Of a stretch of 64,000 nucleotides of DNA, positions 15,400 to 22,401 are shown piece after piece (positions within the stretch are counted from its first letter, which is position 1; each line of letters opens with the position of its first letter). Source of the stretch: VAYN01 sp963702075 (lineage in GTDB: Bacteria; Actinomycetota; Thermoleophilia; Solirubrobacterales; 70-9); NCBI GenBank assembly GCA_963702075.1, contig OY969703.1:2418001-2482000 (forward strand), written 5' to 3'. The notes beneath the pieces are model-generated. The model was not told where the DNA came from. It did no database searches and was given only the letters and a program-made list of their open reading frames with translations. The translations under genes and the position numbers were made by a program.

Positions 15400-16808
15400 C
15401 AGGCCTTCGGAACCAACTGCGGTCCATCAGCAGAATCCCGCACGGTCCAACCCATCTCAGCCAACCGATCCCGCAGCTCGTCAGCCCGAGCAAATTCCTT
15501 ACCCGCCCGAGCCGCCTCCCGATCCTCCATCAGCTTCTGAGCTTCGGGGTCGGCCTCAGCACCCTCATCTGGCTGAGTAAGGGTGCTGAGGCCGACCAAG
15601 TCGAGCATCTCCGCAAGAGCGCCAGCTGCCTCCCCCCCATCAACCTCACCCCGATTAGCTTCGCCCACCAGCTCAAACACCTCAGCGAGAGCCCGCGGCG
15701 TATTGAAGTCATCAGCAAGCGCATCCTTGAACGCCTCGAGCCGCGCGGCCGTCCCCGTCCGAGCGCCGGGGGAGGGGTCCGCCGGACCCTCCCCATTTTG
15801 TCCGCCGGACCCCTCCCCCGGCGCTCCCAGCGGGTTGTCCCGAAAGAAGTTCCTGATGCGCTCAACCCTGGCGACAGATTCCTCCATCTGCTCCTCGCCG
15901 AAGGCCAACGGCTGCCGATAGTGCCCGGAAATCAGGTAAGCAACAACAGCCTCGCGCCCATAACGATCAAGCGCCTCGGAGAGCTGAAAGATGTTGCCCT
16001 CCGATTTAGACATCTTCGCGTCGCTCGTCTCGATCATCCCGTTGTGCATCCAGACCCGGGCAAAGGGCCGCCCGGCCGCCTCGGACTGGGCGATCTCGTT
16101 CTCGTGGTGGGGGAAGACAAGGTCGGAGCCGCCGCCGTGGATCGCGAAGGCGGCGCCCAGCTCCTGCTCGGCCATCACCGAGCACTCGATGTGCCAGGCC
16201 GGGCGGCCGGGGCCCCAGGGCGAGTCCCAGCTGGTGTCCTCGTCGGGCTTGTGCGCCTTCCAGAGGGCGAAGTCGAGGCGATCCTCCTTGAGGGAGGCAG
16301 AGCCGGCATCCTCGCCCTGGTCCATGTCCTCCGGCCGGCGGTTGGAGAGCTTGCCGTAGGGGCCGAAGCTGCGAACCCGGAAGTAGACGTCGCCCCCTGA
16401 CTCGTAAGCATGGCCGGAGTCGACCAGCTCCTGGATCAGGGAAACGATCCCCGCCACGGTCTCGGTCGCCGACGGCTCGGAGTCGGGGCGGCCAAGTCCG
16501 AGGCGGTCGGTGTCCTCGAAGTAGGCCTCCTTCATCTCTGCGGCGAACTCGGCCGAGGGCTTGCCGGCCGCCCGCGCAGCGACGTAGATCTTGTCGTTGA
16601 TGTCGGTGACGTTGACGACCAGCTTCGGCCGGTAGCCCTCGCTGCGGAGAAATTGAGCGAAGAGCGAGAAGACGACGAAAGGGCGCGCATTTCCGATGTG
16701 GATGCGGCTGTAGACGGTCGGGCCGCAGGCGTAGATCCCGACCTCTCCGGTTTCCTCCAGCGAGCGCACCTCGCCGGTCAGCGTGTCCCTGATCCTCACC
16801 TCGCGCAT
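15399..16808 (-). CDS. cysS: Cysteinyl-tRNA synthetase
   Basis: 469-residue class I aminoacyl-tRNA synthetase charging tRNA-Cys. The zinc ligand Cys28 (YACGPT), the HIGN motif (37-40), WHIECSVM, and the KMSKS loop (AKMSKSEGN) are all present. Two palindromic insertions add extra residues: about 328-350 (rich in Gly/Pro/Ser, GAPGEGSGGQNGEGPADPS) before the anticodon-binding helical domain, and about 404-421 (STLTQPDEGAEADP) within it. Both keep the frame and lie in expected linker or loop regions, so activity is probably kept. Coupled to rlmB downstream. Confidence 0.96.
   Translation of the reverse strand: MREVRIRDTLTGEVRSLEETGEVGIYACGPTVYSRIHIGNARPFVVFSLFAQFLRSEGYRPKLVVNVTDINDKIYVAARAAGKPSAEFAAEMKEAYFEDTDRLGLGRPDSEPSATETVAGIVSLIQELVDSGHAYESGGDVYFRVRSFGPYGKLSNRRPEDMDQGEDAGSASLKEDRLDFALWKAHKPDEDTSWDSPWGPGRPAWHIECSVMAEQELGAAFAIHGGGSDLVFPHHENEIAQSEAAGRPFARVWMHNGMIETSDAKMSKSEGNIFQLSEALDRYGREAVVAYLISGHYRQPLAFGEEQMEESVARVERIRNFFRDNPLGAPGEGSGGQNGEGPADPSPGARTGTAARLEAFKDALADDFNTPRALAEVFELVGEANRGEVDGGEAAGALAEMLDLVGLSTLTQPDEGAEADPEAQKLMEDREAARAGKEFARADELRDRLAEMGWTVRDSADGPQLVPKA
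15548..15597. repeat. Palindrome inserted in frame in cysS (distal)
   Basis: Arms 15548-15565 and 15580-15597 are perfectly complementary over 18 bp, with a 14-base centre CATCTGGCTGAGTA. It encodes about residues 404-421 of CysS. On the other strand the centre starts TACT and the arms end CACCCT/AGGGTG, as in the palindrome at 9685-9733. Confidence 0.75.
15761..15826 (-). repeat. Palindromic element family F2 inserted in frame in cysS
   Basis: Arms 15761-15787 and 15800-15826 are complementary at 26 of 27 positions. The minus-strand centre AAAATGGGGAGG resembles the centres of the intergenic F2 copies at 17834-17896 and 21039-21101 (AACAGCGGGGAGG). It encodes CysS residues about 328-350, a low-complexity Gly/Pro/Ser stretch. 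Confidence 0.75.
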
Positions 16809-16826
16809 TGCGCAGGCGAGGTTAGA

Positions 16827-17750
16827 TCAAAAAGTCCGGTAGCCGGCGGTAGACGCTTTGGACTCGCTGCGCAGCCAGGAGGGCGCCGTCTCCTCGGCGG
16901 CCGCTTCGGCCTCGCGGCGGGCCTTGCTGACGCTGGCCTTGATCTCGTCCTCGGTCGCCTCGCGCAGCCGCTCCTCGCGCTTCTGGGCTTGCACGCGGAT
17001 CCGGTCGGACTCGATCCGGATCTGGTCCTCTGCGCGCTTGCGGGCGGCATCCTCGGCCTCGCGCTCGACTTTCTCGAGCAAGTGCTTGACGCTTTCCTCG
17101 GCTTCACGCCGCACGTCCTCGGTCCCCTCCATCACCCGGCGCTCGATCTCGGTCTCCAGCCGCACCGCCGCCTCATGCGACTGTGCCGCCTCACGCTCGG
17201 CGTCGGCCGCCCGCTGCTCGGCGGCGGCAATCCGTTTGTCGGCCTCGGCCTGAATTTCCTGGCGCGCCTCCTCCAGCCGCTGGTCGAGCTCCTGCTCGGC
17301 GGCCTTGCGCCCCTCGGCGATCGTCTTCTCCGCCGCAGCGCTCGCCCTGGCCATCGCGCTCTCGGCTTCCGCCGTCGCCTCGCGCGCCGCCTGCTCGGCG
17401 CTCTCGCGCGCCCGTGAAGTCTTCGCAACGATCTCCTCGCGCTCCCGCTGCGAGCGCCGCTGCAGCTCCTCGAAGCCCCGCTCGGCCCGGTCCCGCGCCG
17501 CCTCGGCGGCGGCAATCCGCGACTCCGCCTCGCTCCGCCCCTTGCGCTCCGCGGCGATCTTCTCCCGCGCCTCTGCCGAGACCTTGCGCAGGGTCAACAT
17601 CGCCCGCTCCTTAACCGCATCGGCCCGCTTCTCAGCCGCAACCACGCGCCCCTCGCTGACCCGCACCCACTCCAGCGCCTGATCGGCAACTCCACGCATA
17701 GCCCGCGTCGCGTCACCGACCTGCTTCAGCTGCCGAGCTGGCTCACCCAT
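16827..17750 (-). CDS. Coiled-coil hypothetical protein
   Basis: 307-residue protein that is almost entirely heptad-patterned Ala/Glu/Arg coiled coil (about 30-285), with no signal peptide or membrane segment. It starts MGEPARQLKQVGDATRAMRG at an ATG (17750) preceded by a GGGGG stretch; sequence further upstream in the same frame is low-complexity and covers the F2 hairpin, so it is unlikely to be coding. Such proteins act as scaffolds or DNA/cell-pole organisers (DivIVA-like in composition), but no DivIVA N-terminal motif is seen. It lies between the acyl-CoA ligase and cysS on the same strand. Confidence 0.75.
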   Translation of the reverse strand: MGEPARQLKQVGDATRAMRGVADQALEWVRVSEGRVVAAEKRADAVKERAMLTLRKVSAEAREKIAAERKGRSEAESRIAAAEAARDRAERGFEELQRRSQREREEIVAKTSRARESAEQAAREATAEAESAMARASAAAEKTIAEGRKAAEQELDQRLEEARQEIQAEADKRIAAAEQRAADAEREAAQSHEAAVRLETEIERRVMEGTEDVRREAEESVKHLLEKVEREAEDAARKRAEDQIRIESDRIRVQAQKREERLREATEDEIKASVSKARREAEAAAEETAPSWLRSESKASTAGYRTF

Positions 17751-17833
17751 CCCCCGGCAACCTACTAGCGGCACCGGAGGCAAAGAGCCCCACTCCTCCA
17801 CCCAAAGCCCGCAAATTCCGAGACGCCCGGGTA

Positions 17834-17896
17834 GAGCCGGGGGAGTACCTCCCCGGGCCCTCCCCGCTGTTGCCCGGGGAGGTACTCCCCCGGCTC
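17834..17896 (-). repeat. Palindromic element family F2, intergenic copy 1
   Basis: A perfect 25-bp inverted repeat (17834-17858 and 17872-17896) around a 13-base centre whose minus-strand reading is AACAGCGGGGAGG. It lies 8 bases after the stop of the acyl-CoA ligase gene. It could act as a transcription terminator, although no T-run follows. The arms differ from those of the copy at 21039-21101, but the centre is the same. Confidence 0.85.
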
Positions 17897-17903
17897 CCAC
17901 AAA

Positions 17904-19553
17904 CTAAGCGGACTGCTGCTTCTCGCGAGCGTGAAGGTCCCGCTTGAGGACCTTCCCGGTCGCATTCCGCGGCAGCTCATCGAGAAACTCGACCTCCCGC
18001 GGCGTCTTGTACCCAGCCAGGTTGGCCTTCACGTGGGTCGCCAGCTCCCCTTCGGAGACCTCCAGCCCACTCCGGACCACGACGAACGCCTTCAGCCGCT
18101 GGCCGAACTCATCGTCCTCGACTCCGATCACCGCCACCTCCTCGACCGCGTGGTGGTCGGCGAGCAGATCCTCGACCTCACGCGGGAAGACGTTCTCGCC
18201 GCCGGAGACGATCATCTCGTCGTCGCGGCCGTCGATGAAGAGGCGTCCGTTCTCGTCGATGTGGCCGACGTCGCCGCTCGAGTAGAGGCCGTCGATCACC
18301 TCCTTGCCGCCGCCCCCGGTGTAGCCCTCAAAGGCCATTTCGTTGCCGACGAAGATGCGGCCGACCTCGCCCTGGGGGACCTGCTTGCCGTGCTCGTCGT
18401 AGAGGCAGATCTTGGTCCCGCGCGGCGGCTTCCCGGCGGTGCCGGGGGCGGCGCGCAGGTCCTCCGGCGTGGCGACCGTGGCGTAGGCAACCTCGGTCGA
18501 GCCGTAGAGGTTGTAGACGTTGTCGCCGAAGCGGTCCATCCACTCGATCGCCAGCTCGCCCGGCAGCGCCGAGCCCGAGAGCGAGGTGATCTGCAGGCTC
18601 GGCAGGCTGTAGCGCTCCAGCGTCTCCTCGGGCAGGGTGAGGATGCGCTGGATCATCACCGGCACCGCCGCCAGCACGTCGGCGCGGCTCTGCTCGATCG
18701 CCTTCAGCGTCTCCTCGGGGTCGAACTTGCGCCGCAGCACCATCGTCGAGGCGGTCGGCAGGCTCATCACGAAGTGGAAGAAGCCCCAGGAGTGGAAGAG
18801 CGGAGCGGCGATCATCATCGTCATCCGGCTGTGGAAGGGGATCTTCTCGATCAGCGAGGCGATCGGCATCAGGCCTTCGGGGCTGGAGCGTTGCGCGCCC
18901 TTAGGGGTGCCGGTGGTGCCGGAGGTGAGGATGACGAATTTCGGCTTCTCCGGCGGCGGCTTGTGGTCGGACTCGTCGCCGCTCTCGATCAAGCTCTCGA
19001 GGGTCGGCTCGGAGACTTCGCCGTCACACCAGCCGACGATCCGCTGCACCGAGGGGTCGACCGCGGAGAGCAGGTCGGTGAACTCCTCGTCGTAGACGAG
19101 CGCCTTCGGCCCCTCGCGCTTGGTCACCTCGGCCAGCTGCGGGCCGGCGAACATGGTGTTCAGGTAGAGCGCGCTGGCGCCGAGCTTGGCGGCGGCGAGG
19201 GTGGTCTCGACGAAGCCGCGATGGTTGCGGCACATCACGCCGACGCCGTCGCCGGGCCCGATCCCCATCTGCCCCAGCGAGTGGGCGAGGGCGTTTGAGC
19301 GCAGGTGCAACCGCTGCCAGCTCAGCGCACCGCGTTCGTCGACGATCGCCAACTCGTGCGGGTGGTGGATCGCCGCGGTGGTGACGCCGGTCGCCGGCGA
19401 GGCCCCCCAGCGCAGGAAGGTGCCGCCGATCTTCAGCGCCTTGTCGGGGCGCATCGGCTCGAGGATGCCGGCTCCGTGCAGCACCTTCGCCTGGAAGATC
19501 GAGTCGGAAATCGAGCCGCGGACGGCTGCCGGACTGAGACGCGAGATCGCCAT
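17904..19553 (-). CDS. Acyl-CoA synthetase / AMP-dependent ligase
   Basis: 549-residue ANL-superfamily enzyme that activates a carboxylic acid with ATP and CoA via an acyl-adenylate. The P-loop TSGTTGTPKGA, the NLYGSTEVAYA adenine-binding motif, GDVGHIDENGRLFIDGRDDEMI hinge, and the catalytic Lys region PRNATGKVLKRDL are all present. The ATG at 19553 gives a complete N-terminus; an open frame continues upstream through ispF but is not coding. Most like medium/long-chain fatty acyl-CoA ligases; the exact substrate cannot be deduced. An F2 hairpin follows the stop. Confidence 0.92.
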   Translation of the reverse strand: MAISRLSPAAVRGSISDSIFQAKVLHGAGILEPMRPDKALKIGGTFLRWGASPATGVTTAAIHHPHELAIVDERGALSWQRLHLRSNALAHSLGQMGIGPGDGVGVMCRNHRGFVETTLAAAKLGASALYLNTMFAGPQLAEVTKREGPKALVYDEEFTDLLSAVDPSVQRIVGWCDGEVSEPTLESLIESGDESDHKPPPEKPKFVILTSGTTGTPKGAQRSSPEGLMPIASLIEKIPFHSRMTMMIAAPLFHSWGFFHFVMSLPTASTMVLRRKFDPEETLKAIEQSRADVLAAVPVMIQRILTLPEETLERYSLPSLQITSLSGSALPGELAIEWMDRFGDNVYNLYGSTEVAYATVATPEDLRAAPGTAGKPPRGTKICLYDEHGKQVPQGEVGRIFVGNEMAFEGYTGGGGKEVIDGLYSSGDVGHIDENGRLFIDGRDDEMIVSGGENVFPREVEDLLADHHAVEEVAVIGVEDDEFGQRLKAFVVVRSGLEVSEGELATHVKANLAGYKTPREVEFLDELPRNATGKVLKRDLHAREKQQSA

Positions 19554-19567
19554 ACCCAGCGGGAAGA

Positions 19568-20020
19568 CTATTCGGATTCGACGCTCGCCACCGCGATGCA
19601 GGCGATCCCCTCGCCGCGGCCGATGAAGCCCATGCCCTCGTTGCTGGTCGCCTTGACGCTGACGCGGGCAGAGGTGGCCTCGGCCAGCGTTCGCTCCATC
19701 TCCGCCTTGTAGGGACCGAGCCGGGGCTGCTCGCAAATCAGGGTGGCGTCGATGTTGACGATCGGGCCGGCGATCGTGCCGACGACGGTGCGCAGGAGGT
19801 CGATCGAGTCGGCGTCCTCGAAGGCGGGATCGTCGTCGGGGAACATCTCGCCGATATCGCCGCCGCCGCTGGCGCCGAGCAGGGCGTCGATCACCGCGTG
19901 GCTGAGGACGTCGGCATCGGAGTGGCCCTCGAGGCCCTGGTCGTGCTCGATCTCGACGCCGCCGAGGACGAGGCGCCGGCCGGGGGCGAATCGGTGGCTG
20001 TCGTAGCCGAGGCCGACCAT
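19568..20020 (-). CDS. ispF: 2-C-methyl-D-erythritol 2,4-cyclodiphosphate synthase
   Basis: 150-residue enzyme of the MEP isoprenoid pathway that cyclises CDP-ME 2-phosphate with loss of CMP. The metal-binding opening GLGYDSHRF (Asp-x-His), the LEGHSDADVLSHAVIDALLGA signature, and the C-terminal KATSNEGMGFIGRGEGIA are intact. The ATG at 20020 leaves two bases to the upstream phosphatase stop, implying an operon. The partner gene ispD lies about 1.1 kb upstream on the same strand, separated by the phosphatase gene and a divergent small gene, instead of the common ispD-ispF adjacency. Confidence 0.95.
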   Translation of the reverse strand: MVGLGYDSHRFAPGRRLVLGGVEIEHDQGLEGHSDADVLSHAVIDALLGASGGGDIGEMFPDDDPAFEDADSIDLLRTVVGTIAGPIVNIDATLICEQPRLGPYKAEMERTLAEATSARVSVKATSNEGMGFIGRGEGIACIAVASVESE

Positions 20021-20022
20021 CC

Positions 20023-20865
20023 TCAGCGGACCCGGTTGCCCAGGGGCGCGAGGCTCCGACGGCGCTGCTCGAAGACGCATAGCTCACCGATCCCCAGCTC
20101 GTCCATGAACCGCACCGCCCGCTCGTATTCGAAGCCGACCTGCTCGGGCAGGTGGGCGTCGGAAGACAGCGCGAAGGGGGCACCGGCCTCGACGCACATC
20201 TCGGCGAACTGGCGCGAGGGATAGAGCTCGCCGACCGGCTTGCGGATCCCGGCGGTCGAGATCTCGACCGCAATCCCGCTCTCGGCGATCGCCTCCACCG
20301 CCGGCTCATAGAAAGCGCGCAGGTCGCGGTCGGGCAGCGGGGTCGCCCGGCCCCAGACCTTGACCAGATCGGGGTGGGCGAGGATGTCGAAGAGGCCGGA
20401 GCGGGCGGCGTCGGCGAGCATCTCGAAGTAGCGGCGCCAGACCTCGTCGGCGTCGCCGTCGCCCTCCCAGACGTCGAAGCCTTTGTGGTCGATCGCGGCG
20501 TCGCCCTCGCCGATGAAGTGGACCGAGCCGACCACGTAATCGAAGTCGCGGGCTCCCAGCAGGCCCTCGATCCGCTCCTCGGCGCCGGGGATGTAGTCGC
20601 ACTCGATCCCCAGCCGCAGCGGCGTGCCGCGAACGAACTCGCAGTAGGCATCGAGGTCGTCGACCGCGTTTTCGACCCAGAGCGGGTGCTGCCAGAGGTC
20701 GAGCGCCGCGCGAAAGCGGTAGACGTGCTCGGAGACCCCGAGCTCCTCGATCCCGGCCGCCGCGGCGGCGGCAAGGTAGCGCTCGACGTTCTCGGCCGTG
20801 AAGTAGCGCTCGAAGCTGGTCCCCTCCTCGTCCGGGCGCAGGTGCAGGTGGTAATCGGTGAGCAT
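20023..20865 (-). CDS. PHP-family phosphatase, histidinol-phosphatase-like
   Basis: 280-residue PHP-domain phosphoesterase. The first metal motif DYHLHLRP (residues 4-11) and further ligands in GVSEHVYRF, IECDYIPG, VGSVHFIG, DILAHPDL and LSSDAHLPEQVG follow the order of HisK-type histidinol phosphatases, which dephosphorylate L-histidinol phosphate. No other histidine genes are near, so the assignment rests on family similarity. It sits directly upstream of ispF on the same strand and is divergent from a 49-residue membrane protein gene. Confidence 0.88.
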   Translation of the reverse strand: MLTDYHLHLRPDEEGTSFERYFTAENVERYLAAAAAAGIEELGVSEHVYRFRAALDLWQHPLWVENAVDDLDAYCEFVRGTPLRLGIECDYIPGAEERIEGLLGARDFDYVVGSVHFIGEGDAAIDHKGFDVWEGDGDADEVWRRYFEMLADAARSGLFDILAHPDLVKVWGRATPLPDRDLRAFYEPAVEAIAESGIAVEISTAGIRKPVGELYPSRQFAEMCVEAGAPFALSSDAHLPEQVGFEYERAVRFMDELGIGELCVFEQRRRSLAPLGNRVR

Positions 20866-20890
20866 GGAGCGAGCATAAACTTCGCGACGA

Positions 20891-21040
20891 ATGAGCCGTC
20901 AGCTCGCGCTCCTCCTGCTCGGCTTCGCGGCCGCCACCGTCATCGCCCTGCTGGCCGGGGCGAAAAACCTCGGCACGGCGTTCGGCGTGGCGCAGGTCTG
21001 TTTCGCGGCGCTGCTGGTTTACGTGTTGATGCGGGATTGA
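20891..21040 (+). CDS. Small two-span membrane protein
   Basis: A 49-residue protein (ATG 20891, TGA 21038-21040) consisting of two hydrophobic stretches, LALLLLGFAAATVIALLAG and FGVAQVCFAALLVYVLM, joined by a short loop with Lys/Asn. It is divergent from the phosphatase gene with 25 bases between, and an F2 palindrome begins on its stop codon. Codon usage matches the neighbourhood (GC-rich third positions). Function unknown; it is short enough to be missed by automatic callers. Confidence 0.65.
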   Translation: MSRQLALLLLGFAAATVIALLAGAKNLGTAFGVAQVCFAALLVYVLMRD

Positions 21041-21101
21041 AGCCGGGAGAGTGCCTCCCGGACAACAGCGGGGAGGGTCCGGGAGGCACTCTCCCGGCTT
21101 C
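21039..21101 (+). repeat. Palindromic element family F2, intergenic copy 2
   Basis: A perfect 24-bp inverted repeat (21039-21062 and 21078-21101) with the 15-base centre CAACAGCGGGGAGGG. It lies between the converging 3' ends of the 49-residue protein gene and ispD, beginning inside the former's stop codon. Likely acts as a bidirectional terminator, whatever its origin. Confidence 0.85.
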
Positions 21102-21104
21102 CCC

Positions 21105-21812
21105 CTAGCGCTCGGTTAGCAGCAGTTCGGCGATGCGCAGGTCGAGGGGAGTCGTCACCTTGAGGTTCTGCTCGGCGACCGGGTGCATGAGGACGGTGCC
21201 GCCGGCCGCCTCGATCAGCATCGCCTCGTCAGTCGCCTCCTCCGGCCGCTCGGCAGCAGCCAGCGCTTCGCGCAGCGCCCCCGTCCGAAACACCTGAGGC
21301 GTCTGCGCCCTCCACAGCCGCGAGCGATCCTCGGTCGCCTCGATCGCGAGACTGCGATTTCCCCCCTCTGAGGTGGGAGATTGCAGGCTCGCTCGCTTGA
21401 TCGTGTCGGTGACGGGGGCGGCGGCGATCGTGCCGGCTGCGTTCTCGTCCGCGTCGAGTACGGCGACCAGCGCTTCGACCAGCTTCGGCGTCAGCAGCGG
21501 CCGGGCGGCGTCGTGGATCGCGACGTAGGCGGTGCCGACCGCCTCCAGAGCGTTGGCGACCGACTGCGCTCGGGTCTCTCCGCCTGGGACGACGCCGAGG
21601 TCGTGGCCGGCGAGGGCGCCGATGTGCCCCGGCGGGGCCGCGACGACGATCGAGTGCACGCTCTCGCACGCCCGGAAGGCGTCGATCGACCACTCGATCA
21701 TCGGCCGCCCGGCGACCGGCACGAAAGCCTTCGGGCCGCCGGCTCCGAGACGCTCCCCGGAGCCGGCGGCCGCGATGACTGCGGTTACAGCTGGCGCTCT
21801 AGGCGGTCGCAG
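21105..21812 (-). CDS. ispD: 2-C-methyl-D-erythritol 4-phosphate cytidylyltransferase (apparent CTG start)
   Basis: About 235 residues; transfers CMP from CTP to MEP. The nucleotide motif AVIAAAGSGERLGAGGPK and the later RAQTPQVFR and DEAMLIEAAGG segments identify it. The essential motif lies upstream of the first ATG/GTG/TTG in frame (GTG at 21722), and the frame contains none of these farther upstream. The nearest plausible start is a CTG at 21812-21810, which overlaps the end of carD by 14 bases and suggests translational coupling. A palindrome at 21346-21392 adds about 16 residues (ASLQSPTSEGGNRSLA) between VTDTIKR and the DRSRLW segment. Confidence 0.88.
   Translation of the reverse strand: MRPPRAPAVTAVIAAAGSGERLGAGGPKAFVPVAGRPMIEWSIDAFRACESVHSIVVAAPPGHIGALAGHDLGVVPGGETRAQSVANALEAVGTAYVAIHDAARPLLTPKLVEALVAVLDADENAAGTIAAAPVTDTIKRASLQSPTSEGGNRSLAIEATEDRSRLWRAQTPQVFRTGALREALAAAERPEEATDEAMLIEAAGGTVLMHPVAEQNLKVTTPLDLRIAELLLTER
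21346..21392. repeat. Imperfect palindrome inserted in frame in ispD
   Basis: Arms 21346-21363 and 21375-21392 pair at 15 of 18 positions, two of the exceptions being G-T pairs. It encodes IspD residues about 141-156, where family members normally have only a short turn. The lower arm identity suggests an older insertion than those in cysS and the maleylacetate reductase gene. Confidence 0.55.
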
Positions 21813-22341
21813 TGGCGGCGAACCGCTCCTCGAGGAGGCCGTCGAGGTATTCCTCGGCGCCTTCCTCGTCCTTGTCGAGCGCGTACATGAACTCCGAGGC
21901 GAGGATCTTCTTCGCCCGGGTGTACATCTGCTTCTCGCCCGTGGACAGGCCCTTTTCCATCTCGCGGATGGCGAGGTTGCGGACGACCTCGGCCAGCTCG
22001 AAGACGTCGCCGGTCTTGATCTTCTCGCGGTTGTACTTGAAGCGCCGATTCCAGTTCTTCGGCATCTCCAACACGTCGTCGGTGAGGACTCCTGTCACCT
22101 TCTTGATTTCGTCCTCGTCGATGATGCGACGCAAGCCCGCTTTGCCGGCGTTTTCGCAGGGCACCATCACCGTTAGCTCGTTGTGGAGGATCTTGATCGT
22201 GAGGTACTCGCGTTCCTCACCCATCAGCTCGCGGGTCTCTTTGGTCATCACCAAACCTGCGCCGTGATGCGGGTAAACGACCTTGTCGCCTATCTCGAAG
22301 TCGCAGACGTATTCCACGTCCTCCTCGAAGACTGCCTCCAC
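21799..22341 (-). CDS. carD: CarD-family transcriptional regulator
   Basis: 180-residue global regulator that binds the RNA polymerase beta subunit and stabilises open promoter complexes. The N-terminal Tudor-like RID domain is seen as FEIGDKVVYPHHGAGLV and the C-terminal helical DNA-binding domain spans about 75-165 (NWNRRFKYNREKIKTGDVFELAEVVRNL). The ATG at 22341 gives a 15-residue acidic extension before the RID domain. It lies between disA and ispD on the same strand, a common actinobacterial order. Confidence 0.96.
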   Translation of the reverse strand: MEAVFEEDVEYVCDFEIGDKVVYPHHGAGLVMTKETRELMGEEREYLTIKILHNELTVMVPCENAGKAGLRRIIDEDEIKKVTGVLTDDVLEMPKNWNRRFKYNREKIKTGDVFELAEVVRNLAIREMEKGLSTGEKQMYTRAKKILASEFMYALDKDEEGAEEYLDGLLEERFAATATA

Positions 22342-22401
22342 GGTGGCCTCGTCTAGCTCGGAAATCGTGACTCCTTTCGTTATCGACGGCAGGGGTTGCC
22401 G

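Noticed and set aside
17904..20876. A single 990-codon open frame spanning the acyl-CoA ligase, ispF and phosphatase genes
   Set aside because: Only the part below 19553 matches a protein family; the upstream part is an Arg/Pro/Ser-rich out-of-frame reading of ispF and the phosphatase gene, a common effect of high GC.
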